Shown here one piece after another: positions 23,917-36,123 of a stretch of 64,000 nucleotides of DNA. This stretch comes from Aegilops tauschii subsp. strangulata (Eukaryota > Streptophyta > Magnoliopsida > Poales > Poaceae). Where the stretch lies: assembly GCF_002575655.3 (NCBI RefSeq), contig NC_053037.3:501898544-501962543 (forward strand), read 5' to 3'. The notes under the pieces are model-generated. The model did no database searches. It saw only the letters and a list, made by a program, of their open reading frames with translations, and had not been told where the DNA came from. Within the stretch, counting starts at the first letter, position 1. Each line of letters opens with the position of its first letter. A program made the translations under genes and the position numbers.

Positions 23917-25250
23917 TGTAAGTGCATCTAGTGCCACCCCTAGTTGGTTTTGGAGTATTGACGACAAACCTGGTTGAGGGACTAATGTGTTTGTGAGAAT
24001 TGCAGGATAATACAGGTAGTAGTCCCTCATTGATTCGGTTTACCTACCGGAGATGACCCCTAAAAATGTATGAAGACATTCAAGACAATGGTGGTATGTG
24101 AAGATATTCACACTGAAGACTATGACAAGAGAAGGCATTGCGTGAAGACTATGGAGCGCGAAGACTTAGTTGTTTTGTTGTTTCCTTTTCTTCTTTGTTG
24201 AGTCGTAGGAACCACCGTACTCTTAAGTGGGGTCCCAGTGAACAAAGTCAGAGTGACTGAAGTGATGCTGAACCAAATCCTATGTCTTCGAGCGAAGACA
24301 ATGAGAGCAAATCTTATCCAGAGCTAGACGAGTCAGCTTTACTTGTAGCCCAAGTCAAGCTGCCGCGTGTGTTTGAAATCTGACCGTTGGAACACCTGTC
24401 AGTTCCTTAGTGACCTGGGGTCATTTCGGACAAACCAGGTCGGGTTGCCTAGTGGCTATAAATAGCCCACCCCTACACCATAAATTGGTGGCTACTCATA
24501 GTTAGTGCATGGCTTTTGTCGTTTGAGAGCAACCCACCTCTGAAGCTTTTGAGAGAGAGAAATCCTTGCGAGGAAAAAGCCCAAACACCCAGAGCCAAAG
24601 AGTGTTAGGCATCACTGAAGTCTTTCTGTCCGCGTGACCTGAAGAGTTGTTACACTTGAGGACTGTGAATCCTCCAGCCGGTTAGGCTTCGCGTTCTGAG
24701 CATCCAAGAATCATTGTGGATCGGCGGTGAACGAAGTCTGTGAAGGTTTGGAAGTCTACCTTGAAGACTTACCAGAGTGATTGGGCGAGGACTGGGTGTC
24801 CTTAGCTCAAGGGGAATAAGGTGAAGATGTGGTCTTCTGAGTTGAATCTCAGCCTCCCTAACCAGACGTACAGTTGTCAGAGCAACTGGAACTGGTCCAA
24901 CAAATCCTGTGTCCTCAACAAGTGACTGGTTCTATCCTCTCCCTCTCTTTACTTACAGTTTATCTTCGTGAAGTCATTGCCTGCTTACACTACCTATTTG
25001 ACTTCACTGTGTGACTACTATCATTGTTTGGCTTCATACTATCTTCCATCCCCATCTTACTACCTAGCTGCTATTAGTCTTCGCGCTTTCACTTCATTGC
25101 ATACTTGACTATGGCTTGCTTAGTGTAGTCTACCTTCCGCTGCATATCAATAGGTTCATTTCTATTGTTTGTCTTCGAAACTCTCATGTTTTGAAGACGT
25201 TCATAAAAATCGCCTATTCACCCCCCTCTAGTCGATAACTAGCACTTTCA
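23917..25250 (+). repeat. Element M 3' LTR
   Basis: It is 1334 bp, starts TGTAAGTGCATC and ends ACTTTCA, followed by the target duplication CTTCC. It keeps the TATA box at 24457-24464 and the GAAGAC-rich U3. Confidence 0.93.
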
Positions 25251-25255
25251 CTTCC

Positions 25256-26158
25256 GAATATCCTTAAACCCGGTTTTGCCATGAGAGTCCACCATATCTA
25301 CCTATGGATTGAGTAAGATCCTTCAAGTAAGTTGTCATTGTTGCAAGCAATAAAAATTGTTCTTTAAATATGTATGATCTATTAGTGTGGAGAAAATAAG
25401 CTTTATACGAGCTTGTGATATGGAAGAAATAAAAGCGATGGACTACATAATAAAGGTCCCCATCACAAGTGGCAATATAAAGTGACATTCTTTTGCATTA
25501 AGATTTTGTGCATCCAACCATAAAAGCACATGACAACCTCTTCTTCCCTCTGCGAAGGGCCTATCTTTTATTCTTGTCTTATACCTTATACAAGAGTCAT
25601 GGTGATCTTCACCTTTCCTTTTTACACTTTATCCTTTGGCAAGCACTATATGTTGGAAAGATCCTGATATATATATCCAATTGGATGTGGGTTTTCATAA
25701 AGCATTATTGTTGACATTACCCTTGAGGTAAAAGGTTGGGAGGCAAAACTATAAGCCCCTATATTTCTCTGTGTCTGATTAAAACTTCATACCCATAAGT
25801 ATTGCGTGAGTGTTAGCAATTGTGAAAGACTAAAAGATAGTTGAGTATGTGGACTTGCTGAAAAGCTCTTATATTGACTCTTTCCGATATTATGATAAAT
25901 TGCAATTGCTTCAATGACTGAGATTATAGTTTGTTAGTTTTCAATGAAGTTTCTCATTCATACTTTACATTGTGAATAGATTATTACCTTAGCATAAGAA
26001 ATCATATGACAATATATATATGTTGTTGTTTTAAGAATGATCATGATGCCCTCATGTACGTATTTTATTCTATCGATACCTCTATCTCTAAACATGTGGA
26101 CATATTTTTCAATATCGGCTTCCGCTTGAGGACAAGCGAGGTCTAAGCTTGGGGGAGT
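25256..26158 (+). mobile_element. Element F 3' non-coding region, right part, with polypurine tract
   Basis: This AT-rich sequence continues 1-262 after the M insertion. Only short, unsupported ORFs occur. It ends in the tract AAGCTTGGGGGAGT (26145-26158) immediately before an LTR, which identifies it as the 3' untranslated region of an Athila-like element. Confidence 0.78.
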
Positions 26159-27362
26159 TGATACATCCATTTTGCGTCATGCTTTTATGTCGATATTTAT
26201 TGCATTATGGGCTGTATTTACACATTATGCCACAATACTTATGCCTTTTCTCTCTTATTTTACAAGGTTTACATGAAGAGGGAGAATGCCGGCAGCTGGA
26301 ATTCTGGGCTGGAAAAGGAGAAAAAAATTTAGACCTATTCTGCACAACTCCAAAAGTCCTGATAATCCATGAAAGTTAGTTTTGCAATATATTAAAAATA
26401 TCAGGCAAAGAAAGCACCAGAGAGGGCTACCCATCGTCCACGAGGGTGGAGGGCTTTCCCTACCCCCTGGGCGCGCCCCCTGCCTCGTGGGCCACCTGGC
26501 AGTCCTCCGATGCTCATCTTCTGGTATAAGGTGTCTTCTGCCCTGGAAAAAACCATAAGGAAGATTTCGGGACGAAGCGCCACCGTCACGAGGCTGAACC
26601 TGGTGAAACCAATCTAGGGCTCCGGTGGAGCTGTTTTGCCGGGGAAACATCCCTCCGGGAGGGGGAAATCGTCACCATCGTCATCACCATCAATCCTTTC
26701 ATCGGGTGGGGGTCAATCTTCATTAACATCTTCACCAGCACCATCTCCTCTCAAACCCTAGTTCATCTCTTGTATCCGATCTTTGTCTCAAAATATCAGA
26801 TTGGTACCTGTGGATTGCTAGTAGTGTTGATTACTCCTTGTAGTTGATGCTAGTTTGTTTATTCGGTGGAAGATCATATGTTCAGATCCTTTATGCATAT
26901 TAATACCCCTCTGATTATGAACATGAATATGATTTGTGAGTAGTTACGTCAGTTCCTGAGGGCATGGGAGAAGTCTTGTTATAAGTAGTCATGTGAATTT
27001 GGTATTCGTTCGATATTTTGATGAGATGTATGCTGTCTTTCCTCTAGTGGTGTTATGTGAACGTCAACTACATGAAACTTCACCATTGTTTGGGCCTAGA
27101 GGAAGGCATTGGGAAGTAATAAGTAGATGATGGGTTGCTAGAGTGACAGAAGCTTAAACCCTAGTTTATGCGTTCCTTCGGAAGGGGATGATTTGGATCC
27201 ACATGTTTGATGCTATGGTTAGGTTTACCTTAATTCTTATTTCGTAGTTGCGGATGCTTGCGAGAGGGGTTAATAATAAGTGGGATGCTTGTCCAAGGAA
27301 GGGCAGTACCCAAGCACCGGTCCACCCACATATCAAATTATCAAAGTAACGAACGTGAATCA
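26159..27362 (+). repeat. Element F 3' LTR, truncated
   Basis: It begins TGATACATCCATTTTGCG and matches the C 5' LTR (30259 onward) nearly base for base until about 27362, where the match stops at GAATCA. About 310 bp of the LTR end is missing. The break joins a PMD gene fragment, so the end was lost by deletion or rearrangement. Confidence 0.85.
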
Positions 27363-27852
27363 GACGACTCGACCCAGAGGGCAGGAGACACGTCCGGTAT
27401 GTATGGATGTGTATGGGGCGTCTCCATTTGGATGTGGGGGTGAATCCCGATGGGCCGTCCGGAGAAGCTGCGCTCGCGTGCATGGACGGACTATGGCAAA
27501 GATGACGAAGATGATCGGTACCTGACTGCCGCATAAGCTTGTGACGTGGTGGGTGTCTACACGGGCGAATCGAAGGCCTTGTACAAGGTCTTCAGCAACG
27601 AGCTTGATGCTCTAACGGTTTTCCAGGTATAAGATTAGATTGCAAATAGTTTCGACAAAACTTTCACTTGAGCTTACCATTGTTTGGTACTAGGTTAATT
27701 GGCGGCCGTATGATGATGAACGAGAGTGGGGGTTCGAGCTGAACAATATGTGCAAGCAGGACCGGCTTCTTTGGCGGTGCATCGTGCCCATGATTTGTGT
27801 CTATGCCGTGGAGTACCACTTGCCACAACGCGTTGCCGCGCAATTTGGTAAG
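27363..27852 (+). pseudogene. Plant mobile domain (PMD) gene fragment
   Basis: In one frame, a segment with WMWG and IPMGRPEKL (27429-27470) leads to GESKALYKVFSNELDALT (27567-27620). An intron-like GT...AG gap (27627-27693) follows, then VNWRPYDDE, LNNMCKQDRLLWR and AVEYHLPQRVAAQFG (27694-27849). The order and spacing match the plant mobile domain of MAIN/MAIL1 and PP7-long-form proteins and some transposons. TGA at 27441, at a position where the family has Arg (CGA), and TAA at 27534 break the frame. The left end abuts the truncated F LTR. Element D inserted right after the AQFG motif, so any remainder lies beyond the window. I cannot say whether the source was a cellular gene or a PMD-carrying transposon. 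Confidence 0.72.
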
Positions 27853-29374
27853 TGATAAGTCTCCGTCGTATCCATAATTTTTTATTGTTCCATGCCAATA
27901 TTCTACAACTTTTACATACTTTTGGCAAATTTTTATACTATTTTCTTGGTCTAACATATTGATCCAGTGCCCAGTGCCAGTTCCTGTTTGTTGCATTTTT
28001 TTGTTTCGCAGAAAATCCATATCAAAAGGAGTACAAACGCGATAAAAACTTACGGAGATTTTTTTCGGAATATATGTGAATTTTTGGAATTGGAATCAAC
28101 GCGAGACGATGCCTGAGGGGGCCACAAGGCAGGGGCGCGTCCTAGGGGGTAGGGCGCACCCTGGAACCTTGTTGTCACCCCGTAAGGCGGTTGGTACCCT
28201 TCTTCGGCCGCAAGAAAGCTAATATTCGAATAAAAATCGTGTTAAAATTTCAGCCCAATCGGAGTTACGGATCTCCAGGAATTTAAGAAACAGTGAAAGG
28301 CCAGAATCAGAGAACGCAGAAACAGAAGGAAACAGAGAGAGAGATCCAATCATAGAGGGGATCCTTCCCCTCCGCCACCATGGAGGCCATGGACCATATG
28401 GAAAACCCTTCTCCCATCTCAGGGGAAGGTCAAGGAAGAAGAAGAAGGAGGGGGGCTCTCTCCCCCTCTCTCCCGGTGGCACCAAAACGCCATTGGGGCC
28501 ATCATCCTGACGACAATCTACACCAACAACTTCGCTGCCGTCATCACCAACTCTCTCCCCCTCCATGCAGTGGTGTAACACTCCTTCTTCCCACTGTAAT
28601 CTCTACTTAAATATGGTGCTCAACGCTATATATTATTTCCCAATGATGCATGGCTATCCTATGATGTTTGAGTAGATCCGTTTTGTCCAATGGGTTGATT
28701 GATGATCGTGATTGGTTTGAGTTGTATGTTTTATTATTGGTGCTGCCCTATGGTGCTCTCCATGTCACGCAAGCGTGAGGGATCCCCTCTGTAGGGTTTG
28801 CAATATGTTTATGATTTTCTTATGGTGGGTTGCTAGAGTGACAGAAGCTGAAACCTGAGTAAGTAGGTTGTTTGCGTATGGTAGTAAAGAGGACTCGATA
28901 CCTTATAATGCTATGGTTGGGTTTTACCTTAATGATCTTTAGTAGTTACGGATGTTTGCTAGAGTTCCACTCATAAGTGCATATGATCCAAGAAGAGAAA
29001 GTATGTTTGCTTATTCCTCTCCCTCATATAAAATTGCAATAATGATTACCGGTCTAGTTATCGATTGCCTAGGGACAAATAACTTTTTGTTACAAAAAGC
29101 TCTCTACTAAAACTAACTTAGTTGTGTCTTTATCTAAACAGCCCCTAGTTTTTATTTACGACCTCTTTATTATCTTCAAACCTATCCTATCCCACCCACA
29201 AAATACTTCTAGTTTCATACTTGTTCTAGGTAAAGCAAACGTTAAGCGTGCATAGAGTTGTATCGGTGGTCGATAGAACTTGAGGGAATATTTGTTCTAC
29301 CTTTAACTCCTCATTGGGTTTGACACTCTTATCGAAAGAGGCAACAACTGATCCCCTATACTTGTGGGTTATCA
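27853..29374 (+). repeat. Element D 5' LTR
   Basis: It is 1522 bp, starts TGATAAGTCTCCGTCGTATC and ends CTTGTGGGTTATCA. The end and the following AAGACC...TGGCGCC match Athila-like elements. No partner LTR is in the window, so no age can be given. Confidence 0.85.
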
Positions 29375-29385
29375 AGACCTTTTTC

Positions 29386-29403
29386 TGGCGCCGTTGCCGG
29401 GGA
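29386..29403 (+). other. Element D primer-binding site (tRNA-Asp)
   Basis: TGGCGCCGTTGCCGGGGA is the full 18-base sequence I expect to be complementary to the 3' end of plant tRNA-Asp. It is typical of Athila-like elements. Confidence 0.88.
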
Positions 29404-29494
29404 GCAATAGCCTAGGGTGAATATTCTCGTGTGTGCTTGTTTGCTTTATCACTAAGTAGTTTTTATTTTGTGCTCCTGTTTTCTATCTTTAGTT

Positions 29495-30258
29495 ATGGGT
29501 AGGAAATGTAAAATACAAAAAAAATGAGTTGTACCTACTAAACCAATGGTTGAAGAACCACCCAAAATTTATCATACTCCTGAAGCTTGTTTACTTGGAT
29601 CATCTTCGATCCCATTGTGCTCGTGCTGAAAACCCAACTAGCTTAGTTGAGGAAAAATCATTAGATGAGCATGTTTATTTTGTGCGAAACCGCTTATTTC
29701 AATAAGGGAAACTTTTACCGATCAAATTAATACTATGCAATGTTATGCTTGGAATTTATGTGAATTATATGATTTTACTTGTTGTTCTGAATACCCTAAG
29801 AAACACCTTCCCTGCCAAGGGTATTTATAATTACTATGATGTTGAACAAATTGAAGAATTATTTGCTTTTAAGGGTGCTTATGAAATTGCTTCTTTGATT
29901 GAAAAGTATGATGCTACTCTTTACAAATCTGAATTTTTTTCCATACTTAAATATTGCTATGAGAATATGCTTCTAATGCTTACGTTAAACCATACATTGA
30001 GGACTCCTCCGCTGTCCAAGACACTATGAGCTCATTGGATGGAAAAGATGCCGAGAGCGAAGAACAAAAGGAGGAACAGCGGATTAGCTACCCGTGCCCA
30101 CCTTCTAATGAGAGGAACTCTTCAATTCATACATTGTTTACTTTCCCTTCGTGCTTACCGAAGGATGAATGCTATGATAATTTCTATGATCCCTTGCATT
30201 CGTTTGAAATATCCCTTTTTGATGAAATTGATGCTTGCTATGCTTGTGGCCATGATGC
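29495..30258 (+). pseudogene. Element D internal ORF of unknown function, left part
   Basis: The ATG at 29495 (MGRKCKIQKK) is followed at once by TGA, then by further stops and frame changes. The recognisable stretches are YNYYDVEQIEELFAFKG near 29828-29878 and PLHSFEISLFDEIDACYACG near 30191-30250. The last codon is split by the C insertion and resumes at 61775. I see no zinc knuckle, protease or RT motif. This kind of ORF recurs in non-autonomous Triticeae Ty3 elements but I do not know its role. Confidence 0.6.
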
Positions 30259-31775
30259 TGATACGTCCATTTTGCATATTGCTTTTATATCGATATTTAT
30301 TGCATTATGGGCTGTTATTACACATTATGTCACAATACTTCTGCCTATTCTCTCTTATTTTACAAGGTTTACATGAAGTGGGGGAATGCCGGCAGCTGGA
30401 ATTCTGGGCTGGAAAAGGAGCAAATATGAGAGACCTATTCTGCGCAACTCCAAAAGTCTTGAAACTCCACGGAAGTTATTTTTCGAATTAATAAAAAATA
30501 CCGAGCGAAGAAAGTACCAGAGGGGGTCCACCCACCATCCACGAGGGTGGGGGGTGCGCCCTACCCCCTGGCGCCCCCCTGCCTCATGGCCCCCCTGGCA
30601 GACCTCCGGTGCCCATCTTCTGCTATATGAAGTCTTTTAACTTTGAAAAAATCATAAGCAAGCTTTCGGGACGAAACTCCGCCTCCACGAGGCGGAACCT
30701 TGGCGGAACCAATCTAGGGCTCCGGTGGAGCTGTTCTGCCGGGGAAACTTCCCTCCGGGAGGGGGAAATCATCGCCATTGTCATCACCAATGATCCTCTC
30801 ATCAGGAGGGGGTCAATCTCCATCAACATGTTCACCAGCACCATCTCCTCTCAAACTCTAGTTCATCTCTTGTATCCAATCTTTGTACCAAAACCTCAGA
30901 TTGGTACCTGTGGGTTGCTAGTAGTGTTGATTACTCCTTGTAGTTGATGCTAGTTGGTTTATTTGGTGGAAGATCATATGTTCAGATCATTAATGCATAT
31001 AATACCCCTCTGATTATGAACATGAATATGATTTGTGAGTAGTTACGTTTGTTCCTAAGGACATGGGAGAAGTCTTGCTATAAGTAGTCATGTGAATTTG
31101 GTATTCGTTCGATATTTTGATGAGATGTATGTTGTCTTTCCTCTAGTGGTGTTATGTGAAAGTAGACTACATGACACTTCACCATTGTTTGGGCCTAGAG
31201 GAAGTCATTGGGAAGTAATAAGTAGATGATGGGTTGCTAGAGTGACAGAAGCTTAAACCCTAGTTTATGCGTTGCTTCGTAAGGGGCTGATTTGGATCCA
31301 TATGTTTCATGCTATGGTTAGGTTTACCTTAATACTTCTTTTGTAGTTGCGGATGCTTGCAATAGGGGTTAATCATAAGTGGGATGCTTTTCCAAGGAAG
31401 GGCAGCACCCAAGCACAGGTCCACCCACATACCAAATTATCAAAGTTACGAACGCGAATCATATGAGCGTGATGAAAACTAGCTTGACGATAATTCCCAT
31501 GTGTCCTCGGGAGCGCTTTTCCCTATATAAGAGTTTGTACAGGCTTGCCCTTTGCTACAAAAAGGATCGGCCTTCTTGCTGCACCTTATTTACTTTCATT
31601 ACTTGTTACCGTTACAAATTAGCTTATCACAAAACTATCTGTTACCGATAATTTCAGTGCTTGCAGAGAATACCTTACTGAAAACCGCTTGTCATTTCCT
31701 TCTGCTCCTCGTTGGGTTCGACACTCTTACTTATCGAAAGGACTACGATAGATCCCCCACACTTGTGGGTCATCA
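30259..31775 (+). repeat. Element C 5' LTR
   Basis: It is 1517 bp, starts TGATACGTCCATTTTGC and ends GTGGGTCATCA. The same family supplies the truncated F LTR at 26159. Over the 122 bp shared with the 3' remnant I count five differences. Confidence 0.92.
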
Positions 31776-31786
31776 AGACTCTTTTC

Positions 31787-31804
31787 TGGCGCCATTGCCG
31801 GGGA
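31787..31804 (+). other. Element C primer-binding site (tRNA-Asp, one mismatch)
   Basis: TGGCGCCATTGCCGGGGA differs by one base from the tRNA-Asp site seen in element D. Confidence 0.85.
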
Positions 31805-31867
31805 GTGAAGTGCCTTTGGTAAGGAAAAATTTATATAGTGTGCTGAAATTTACTGTCACTTGTTACT

Positions 31868-32922
31868 ATGGAACATAATCCTTTAAGGGGCTTTTTCGGG
31901 GTATCTTCACCCCGACCAGTAGAGCAAAGTGTTGCTCCTCAACCTACTAAACCTACTGAAAATGTTTACTTTGAAATTCCTTCGGGTATGATAGAGAAAC
32001 CGCTAGCTAATCCTTTTACAAGAGATGGAACATTGCTTCCCGATTTACATCTAATCTATGTGGATGAAGTTTGTGGATTATTTAAACTTGCAGGTATGCC
32101 CGATGATGTTATCAAGAAGAAGGTCTTCCATTTATCTTTGAAGGGAAAGGCATTGACATGGTTTAGGCTATGTGATGATACGGGATCATGGAACTACAAC
32201 CGATTGAAATTGGAATTTCATCAGAAGTTTTATCCTATGCATCTTGTTCATCGTGATCGTAATTATATATATAATTTTTGGCCTCACGAAGGAGAAAGCA
32301 TCGCTCAATCTTGGGGGAGGCTTAATTCAATGTTATATTCATGCCCCAATCATGAGCTTTCGAGAGAAATGATTATTCAAAAATTTTATGCTCGGCTTTC
32401 TCTCAATAATCGCTCCATGCTCGATACTTCTTGTATTGGTTCTTTTATGATGAAGACTATTGAATTCAAATGGGATTTATTGGAAAGAATTAAACGCAGC
32501 TCTGAAGATTGGGATCTCGACAAAGGTAAGGAGTCAGGTATAACACCTAAGTTTGATTGTGTTAAATCTTTTATGGATACCGATGTTTTCCGTGAATTTA
32601 GCACTAAATATGGACTTGACTCTGAGATAGTAGCTTCTTTCTGTGAATCATTTGCTACTCATGTTGAACTCCCTAAGGAGAAGTGGTTTAAATATAATCC
32701 TCCTATTAAAGTAAAAGTAGTTGCACCTATTAAAGTTGAAGAAAAGACTATCAGTTATAATGATCCTATTGTTCCTACTGCTTATGTTGAGAAACCACCT
32801 TTCCCGGTTAGAATAAAGGATCATGCTAAAGCTTCAACTGTGGTCAACAAAAGTAATATTAGGACACCCAAACCCCTGAGCAAATTAAAGTTGAACCTAG
32901 TATTGCTAAGGTTAAAGATCTC
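31868..32922 (+). pseudogene. Element C gag
   Basis: The ATG at 31868 (MEHNPLRGFFGVSS) opens a long uninterrupted gag. It includes the Ty3 capsid core LSLKGKALTWFRLCDD at about residues 90-105 and FHQKFYP soon after, so it belongs to the retrotransposon gag family. A frameshift near 32870 separates it from the protease. No zinc knuckle is seen. The product would form the particle shell. Confidence 0.88.
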
Positions 32923-33687
32923 ATGGCCGATAATATTGATGGGCATGTCATTTACTTCTGTGATGAGACTGCTAGAATTGCTAGACCCGATACTAAAAGT
33001 AAACATAGACCTGTTGTAGGCATGCATGTTATTTCTGTTAAAATAGGAGATTATTGTTATCATGGCTTGTGTGATATGGGGGCTAGTGCATGTGCAATAC
33101 CTCATTCCTTATACAAAGAAATTATGCATGATATTGCACCTGCTGAAATAGAAGAAATTGATGTTACAATTAAGCTTGCCAATAGAGATACTATTTCACC
33201 AGTTGTGATTGTTAGAGATGTTGAAGTCTTGTGTGGGAAGGTTAAATACCCTACTGAGTTACTTGTTCTTGGTTCCCCACAAGATAACTTTTGTCCCATT
33301 ATATTTGGTAGACTGCGAAAAGGATGTTGTCACTATTGGTTTGGGTGATATGTCCTATGAGTTTCATTTTGCTAAATTTCGTAGACAACCCCGTGATGAG
33401 GAATTGCCTAGTAAAGATGAAATTATTAGTCTTGATTCTATTGCTGTGCCTCCTAATGATCCTTTAGAACAATATTTGCTCGACCATGAAAATGATATGT
33501 TTATGAATGAAAGAAGGGAAATAGATGAAGTATTCTTTAAACAGGGACCTATTTTGAAACACAACTTGCCTGTTGAAATCCTAGGGGATCCTCCTCCACC
33601 CAAGGGTGATCCCCTGTTTGAGCTTAAACCATTACCTGATACTCTTAAATATGCTTATCTTGATGAGAAAGAGATATATCATGTTAT
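32923..33687 (+). pseudogene. Element C protease and start of pol, truncated
   Basis: The protease core is CDMGASACAIP, with the active Asp at 33073-33075 in the Athila-type variant of DTGAS. It continues to ATTEMPT-free FGR near 33310, where a small deletion and frameshift occur. The linker (YEFHFAKFRRQPRDE and PLPDTLKYAYLDEK) runs in the next frame to 33687, where element E interrupts it. RT, RNase H and integrase are absent from the window. Confidence 0.85.
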
Positions 33688-34582
33688 TGTCGGCGTCCTG
33701 GGAACGGGGGTCCCCAGACTTGCCTGCCTACAGCCCACCGCGTGGCACTACGAGCGGGCCCGTACGTCCCATCTTCACCAACAAGCTTCCAAGACCCTCG
33801 CGAGGGGCCAAGCCTCACGAGGTGGACGACACAAGACCTTCTCGGGAGCGGCCTCACCAGGCTGGCTCACGAGGGGCGGAGAGATCAAGGCAAGGCATAC
33901 CTCGCGAGGTTCTCGTGACGTGAGCCGTGACGACCAAGGCCAGGCGGGCGCCAGCGCGCACAGTGTCCTTGTTTCCCCTTTGGTGCTAAGGAGGCAACCG
34001 TAGGCGAGGAGTTCCGAGGCGTCAAGCAAAGGTTTCCATATCGGTGCAATGAGACCAAGACCAGCAGGACGGCAGGACGGAGGTCACCGTGGAGCCCAAG
34101 GCGGCGTCACCACCAGAGCCTTTTGCAGGCGAAGACTGCTTTTGTCAGGATAAGCTGTTCTAGCTGTCCCCTTTCAAATTGGCCGTTGTTGGCTCCCTTC
34201 CCGCTCAATATTTGGGAAGAGGTCCAGGGCCTATATAAATAGGGCTAGCCACCACAGTAGAGTCAACTAAGCCTAAGCTGATCGGATCCTCACACCCTCA
34301 AGTTCACGAAGCACAAGAACACCTCTCCTCAGGAGGCTGTTCTTCCCCTTGTACTGTTCATCCCTAGCCCAAGAGGCAATCCACCAACACACACTGGAGT
34401 AGGGTATTGCACCACAACGGTGGCCCGAACTAGTATAAATCTTGTGTCCCTTGTGTTGCGAGTTCGTCGAGCTAGCCTTTGAGACCGTGTAGCGTGTGAG
34501 GGCGTGATCTGTGAGAGAGAGATCTTCGCGCGCACCCCAGAGTTCGAACCTTAAGGGTTTTGCTGGAACCCGAGATCCGACA
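33688..34582 (+). repeat. Element E 5' LTR
   Basis: It starts TGTCGGCGTCCTGGGAACGG and ends GAGATCCGACA. A TATA box, TATATAAATA, lies at 34232-34241. A GC-rich U3 with several CTCGCGAG-like palindromes precedes it. Confidence 0.85.
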
Positions 34583-34584
34583 TT

Positions 34585-34602
34585 TGGCACGCCAGGTAGG
34601 GG
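34585..34602 (+). other. Element E primer-binding site
   Basis: TGGCACGCCAGGTAGGGG lies two bases after the LTR. It has the TGG start required of a tRNA-CCA complement. I do not assign the tRNA. Confidence 0.7.
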
Positions 34603-36123
34603 TGCGCCGGAGTTTTCCTTCCGTTGATCTGCTCTACACCGCCGCTACGCTCTGCTCTCATGGCAAGCGCAGTGCTTCCCGCTCCGGCGACCGATGCCAA
34701 CCACGGGGCCAGGGGCTCCGAGCCCTCGCTCCCGCCTTGCGACGGGTGCAGTGGCCGCCCAAGTTCAAGCAGGAGATGCCGCCGCGCTACGACGGCGCGG
34801 CGGACCCGTTGGCTTTCCTGCTGGCATATGAGGAGGCCGTCCTTAAGGCCCGGGGCGACGACAAGGTCAGGGCCAACTGGTTTCCCATGGCCCTCACTGG
34901 CGCACCGCGTGCCTGGCTGCTCAACCTCCCCGGATCCACGGTGGCGTCTTGGGAGGAGCTGTGTGGTCTCTTCGCTGTGCACTATGCGGCACCGGCACAC
35001 CACGTGGTCGTGGCCCTCCTCGGCGGCTCGCAAGCACCGCCCTCGGATCGCCACGGCAAGCCGTTCCTTCGCCAGATTGGCACCGCCTCCAAGCGCCCGG
35101 GGGATCTGCTGGGCTGGGCCGCGCCCGACGCCGACCTCACCTTTGACTCAGAAGACCACCCCGTGACCACCGCCGGCTCGGGAATGCTTCGAATGCTTTG
35201 CACGCCCACCATCTGAAACATGGCCGTCACCAAGACCCTCATCGACGGCGGCACCGGCCTCAGCGTGCTCTCCGTGGAGGCCTTCAGCCTTCTTCACGTA
35301 CCGCACGAGCGGCTCCGCCTCAGCAAGTCCTTCTCAGGAGTTGGCGGCGGCACCGCCCACTCCTTGGGACATATCCGCCTCCCTGTCACCTTCGGCACGC
35401 GACACAACTACCGCACTGAGCTGGTCGATTTCGACATCGCCCGCATCGGCCTCCCGTAGAACGCCATCCTCGGGTACCTAGCACTGGCCCAGTTCATGGC
35501 AGCAACCAATCCGGCTTACAACCTCATGAAGATGCCTGGGAGCAAGGGCGTCCTCACCATCAAGGGGGACGCCAAGGAGGCCCTGGCGGCGCTCAAGCTT
35601 GCCCTTAGAACCGCCGCGGTGGCGCAACCCGCCGGCGCGGGCGCATCTGAGGCCAAGGGGGCCGCACCAACCAAGAAGAAGCAATTGTTCACCCAAGACA
35701 AGGCAGAAACCAAGCAGGTGCCGGTCGACGAGGACGGGTCCTCAGGAGCCACCTTTACCATAGGTGCCGACCTCGACCCAGGCCAAGAGGAAGCATTGGT
35801 GAAGTTCTTGTGTGCAAACAAGGAGATATCCGCATGGGAACCCAAGCAGCTGGTGGGGGTCACGAGAGAGGTGATTCAGCATCACTTAAGGGTGTGCCCC
35901 AATGTACGCCCTGTGAAGCAGCAGGCAAGACGACAGTCCACGGAGAAGAGGCGGCGGGTGCCATTGGCGAGGTTAGGTACCCCGAGTGGCTGGCAAACCC
36001 CGTTGTTGTGCCAAAGAAAGGCGGGAAGGAGCGCATGTATGTCGACTTCACCAACCTCAACAAAGCCTGCCCCCAAGATCCTTTCCCGCTTCCACGCATC
36101 GACCAGATCGTCGACTCCACCGC
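34603..36123 (+). pseudogene. Element E gag-protease-RT fragment, decayed
   Basis: Capsid-like sequence with MALTGAPRAWLLNLP lies near 34890-34930. It runs without a zinc knuckle into an abrupt protease-side sequence, suggesting an internal deletion near 35010. The protease motif LIDGGTGLSVLS has Asp at 35244. In-frame stops are TGA 35214 and TAG 35457. A frameshift near 35900 precedes the RT start (YPEWLANPVVVPKKGG, VDFTNLNKACPQDPF), which ends at IDQIVDSTA where B inserted. The motifs suggest a Tat-type Ty3 element. Confidence 0.82.

Larger units (their letters stand above)
263..25250 (+). mobile_element. Element M: giant Copia retrotransposon (SIRE/Maximus-like), with nested insertions
   Basis: M has two LTRs of 1334 bp (263-1596 and 23917-25250) and a perfect 5-bp target duplication CTTCC (258-262 and 25251-25255). 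The initiator-Met primer site follows the 5' LTR and a polypurine tract precedes the 3' LTR. The domain order protease, integrase, reverse transcriptase, RNase H is the Copia order. A gag extension and a large extra ORF downstream of pol are typical of the SIRE/Maximus lineage, so that assignment is inferred. M contains solo LTR G and element H, which add about 10.3 kb. All reading frames are broken by stops and frameshifts, so M cannot move by itself. Confidence 0.92.
33688..36123 (+). mobile_element. Element E: Ty3 retrotransposon, 5' part only
   Basis: An 895-bp LTR, a primer site and a decayed gag-protease-RT start are present. The sequence stops inside RT at 36123 where element B begins. 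No 3' part of E is found anywhere to the right, so it was lost in the deletion inferred at 61647/61648. The five bases before the LTR are GTTAT, and their right-hand copy is missing for the same reason. Confidence 0.82.

Noticed and set aside
27664..28020. A minus-strand ORF of 118 codons
   Set aside because: It spans the junction between the PMD fragment and the D LTR, so it cannot be an old gene. The plus strand carries the recognisable motifs.
34624..35166. A 180-codon ORF overlapping E gag in another frame
   Set aside because: It is a Ser/Arg/Pro-rich shadow of GC-rich gag sequence. The frame with the capsid motif is 34560-35216.
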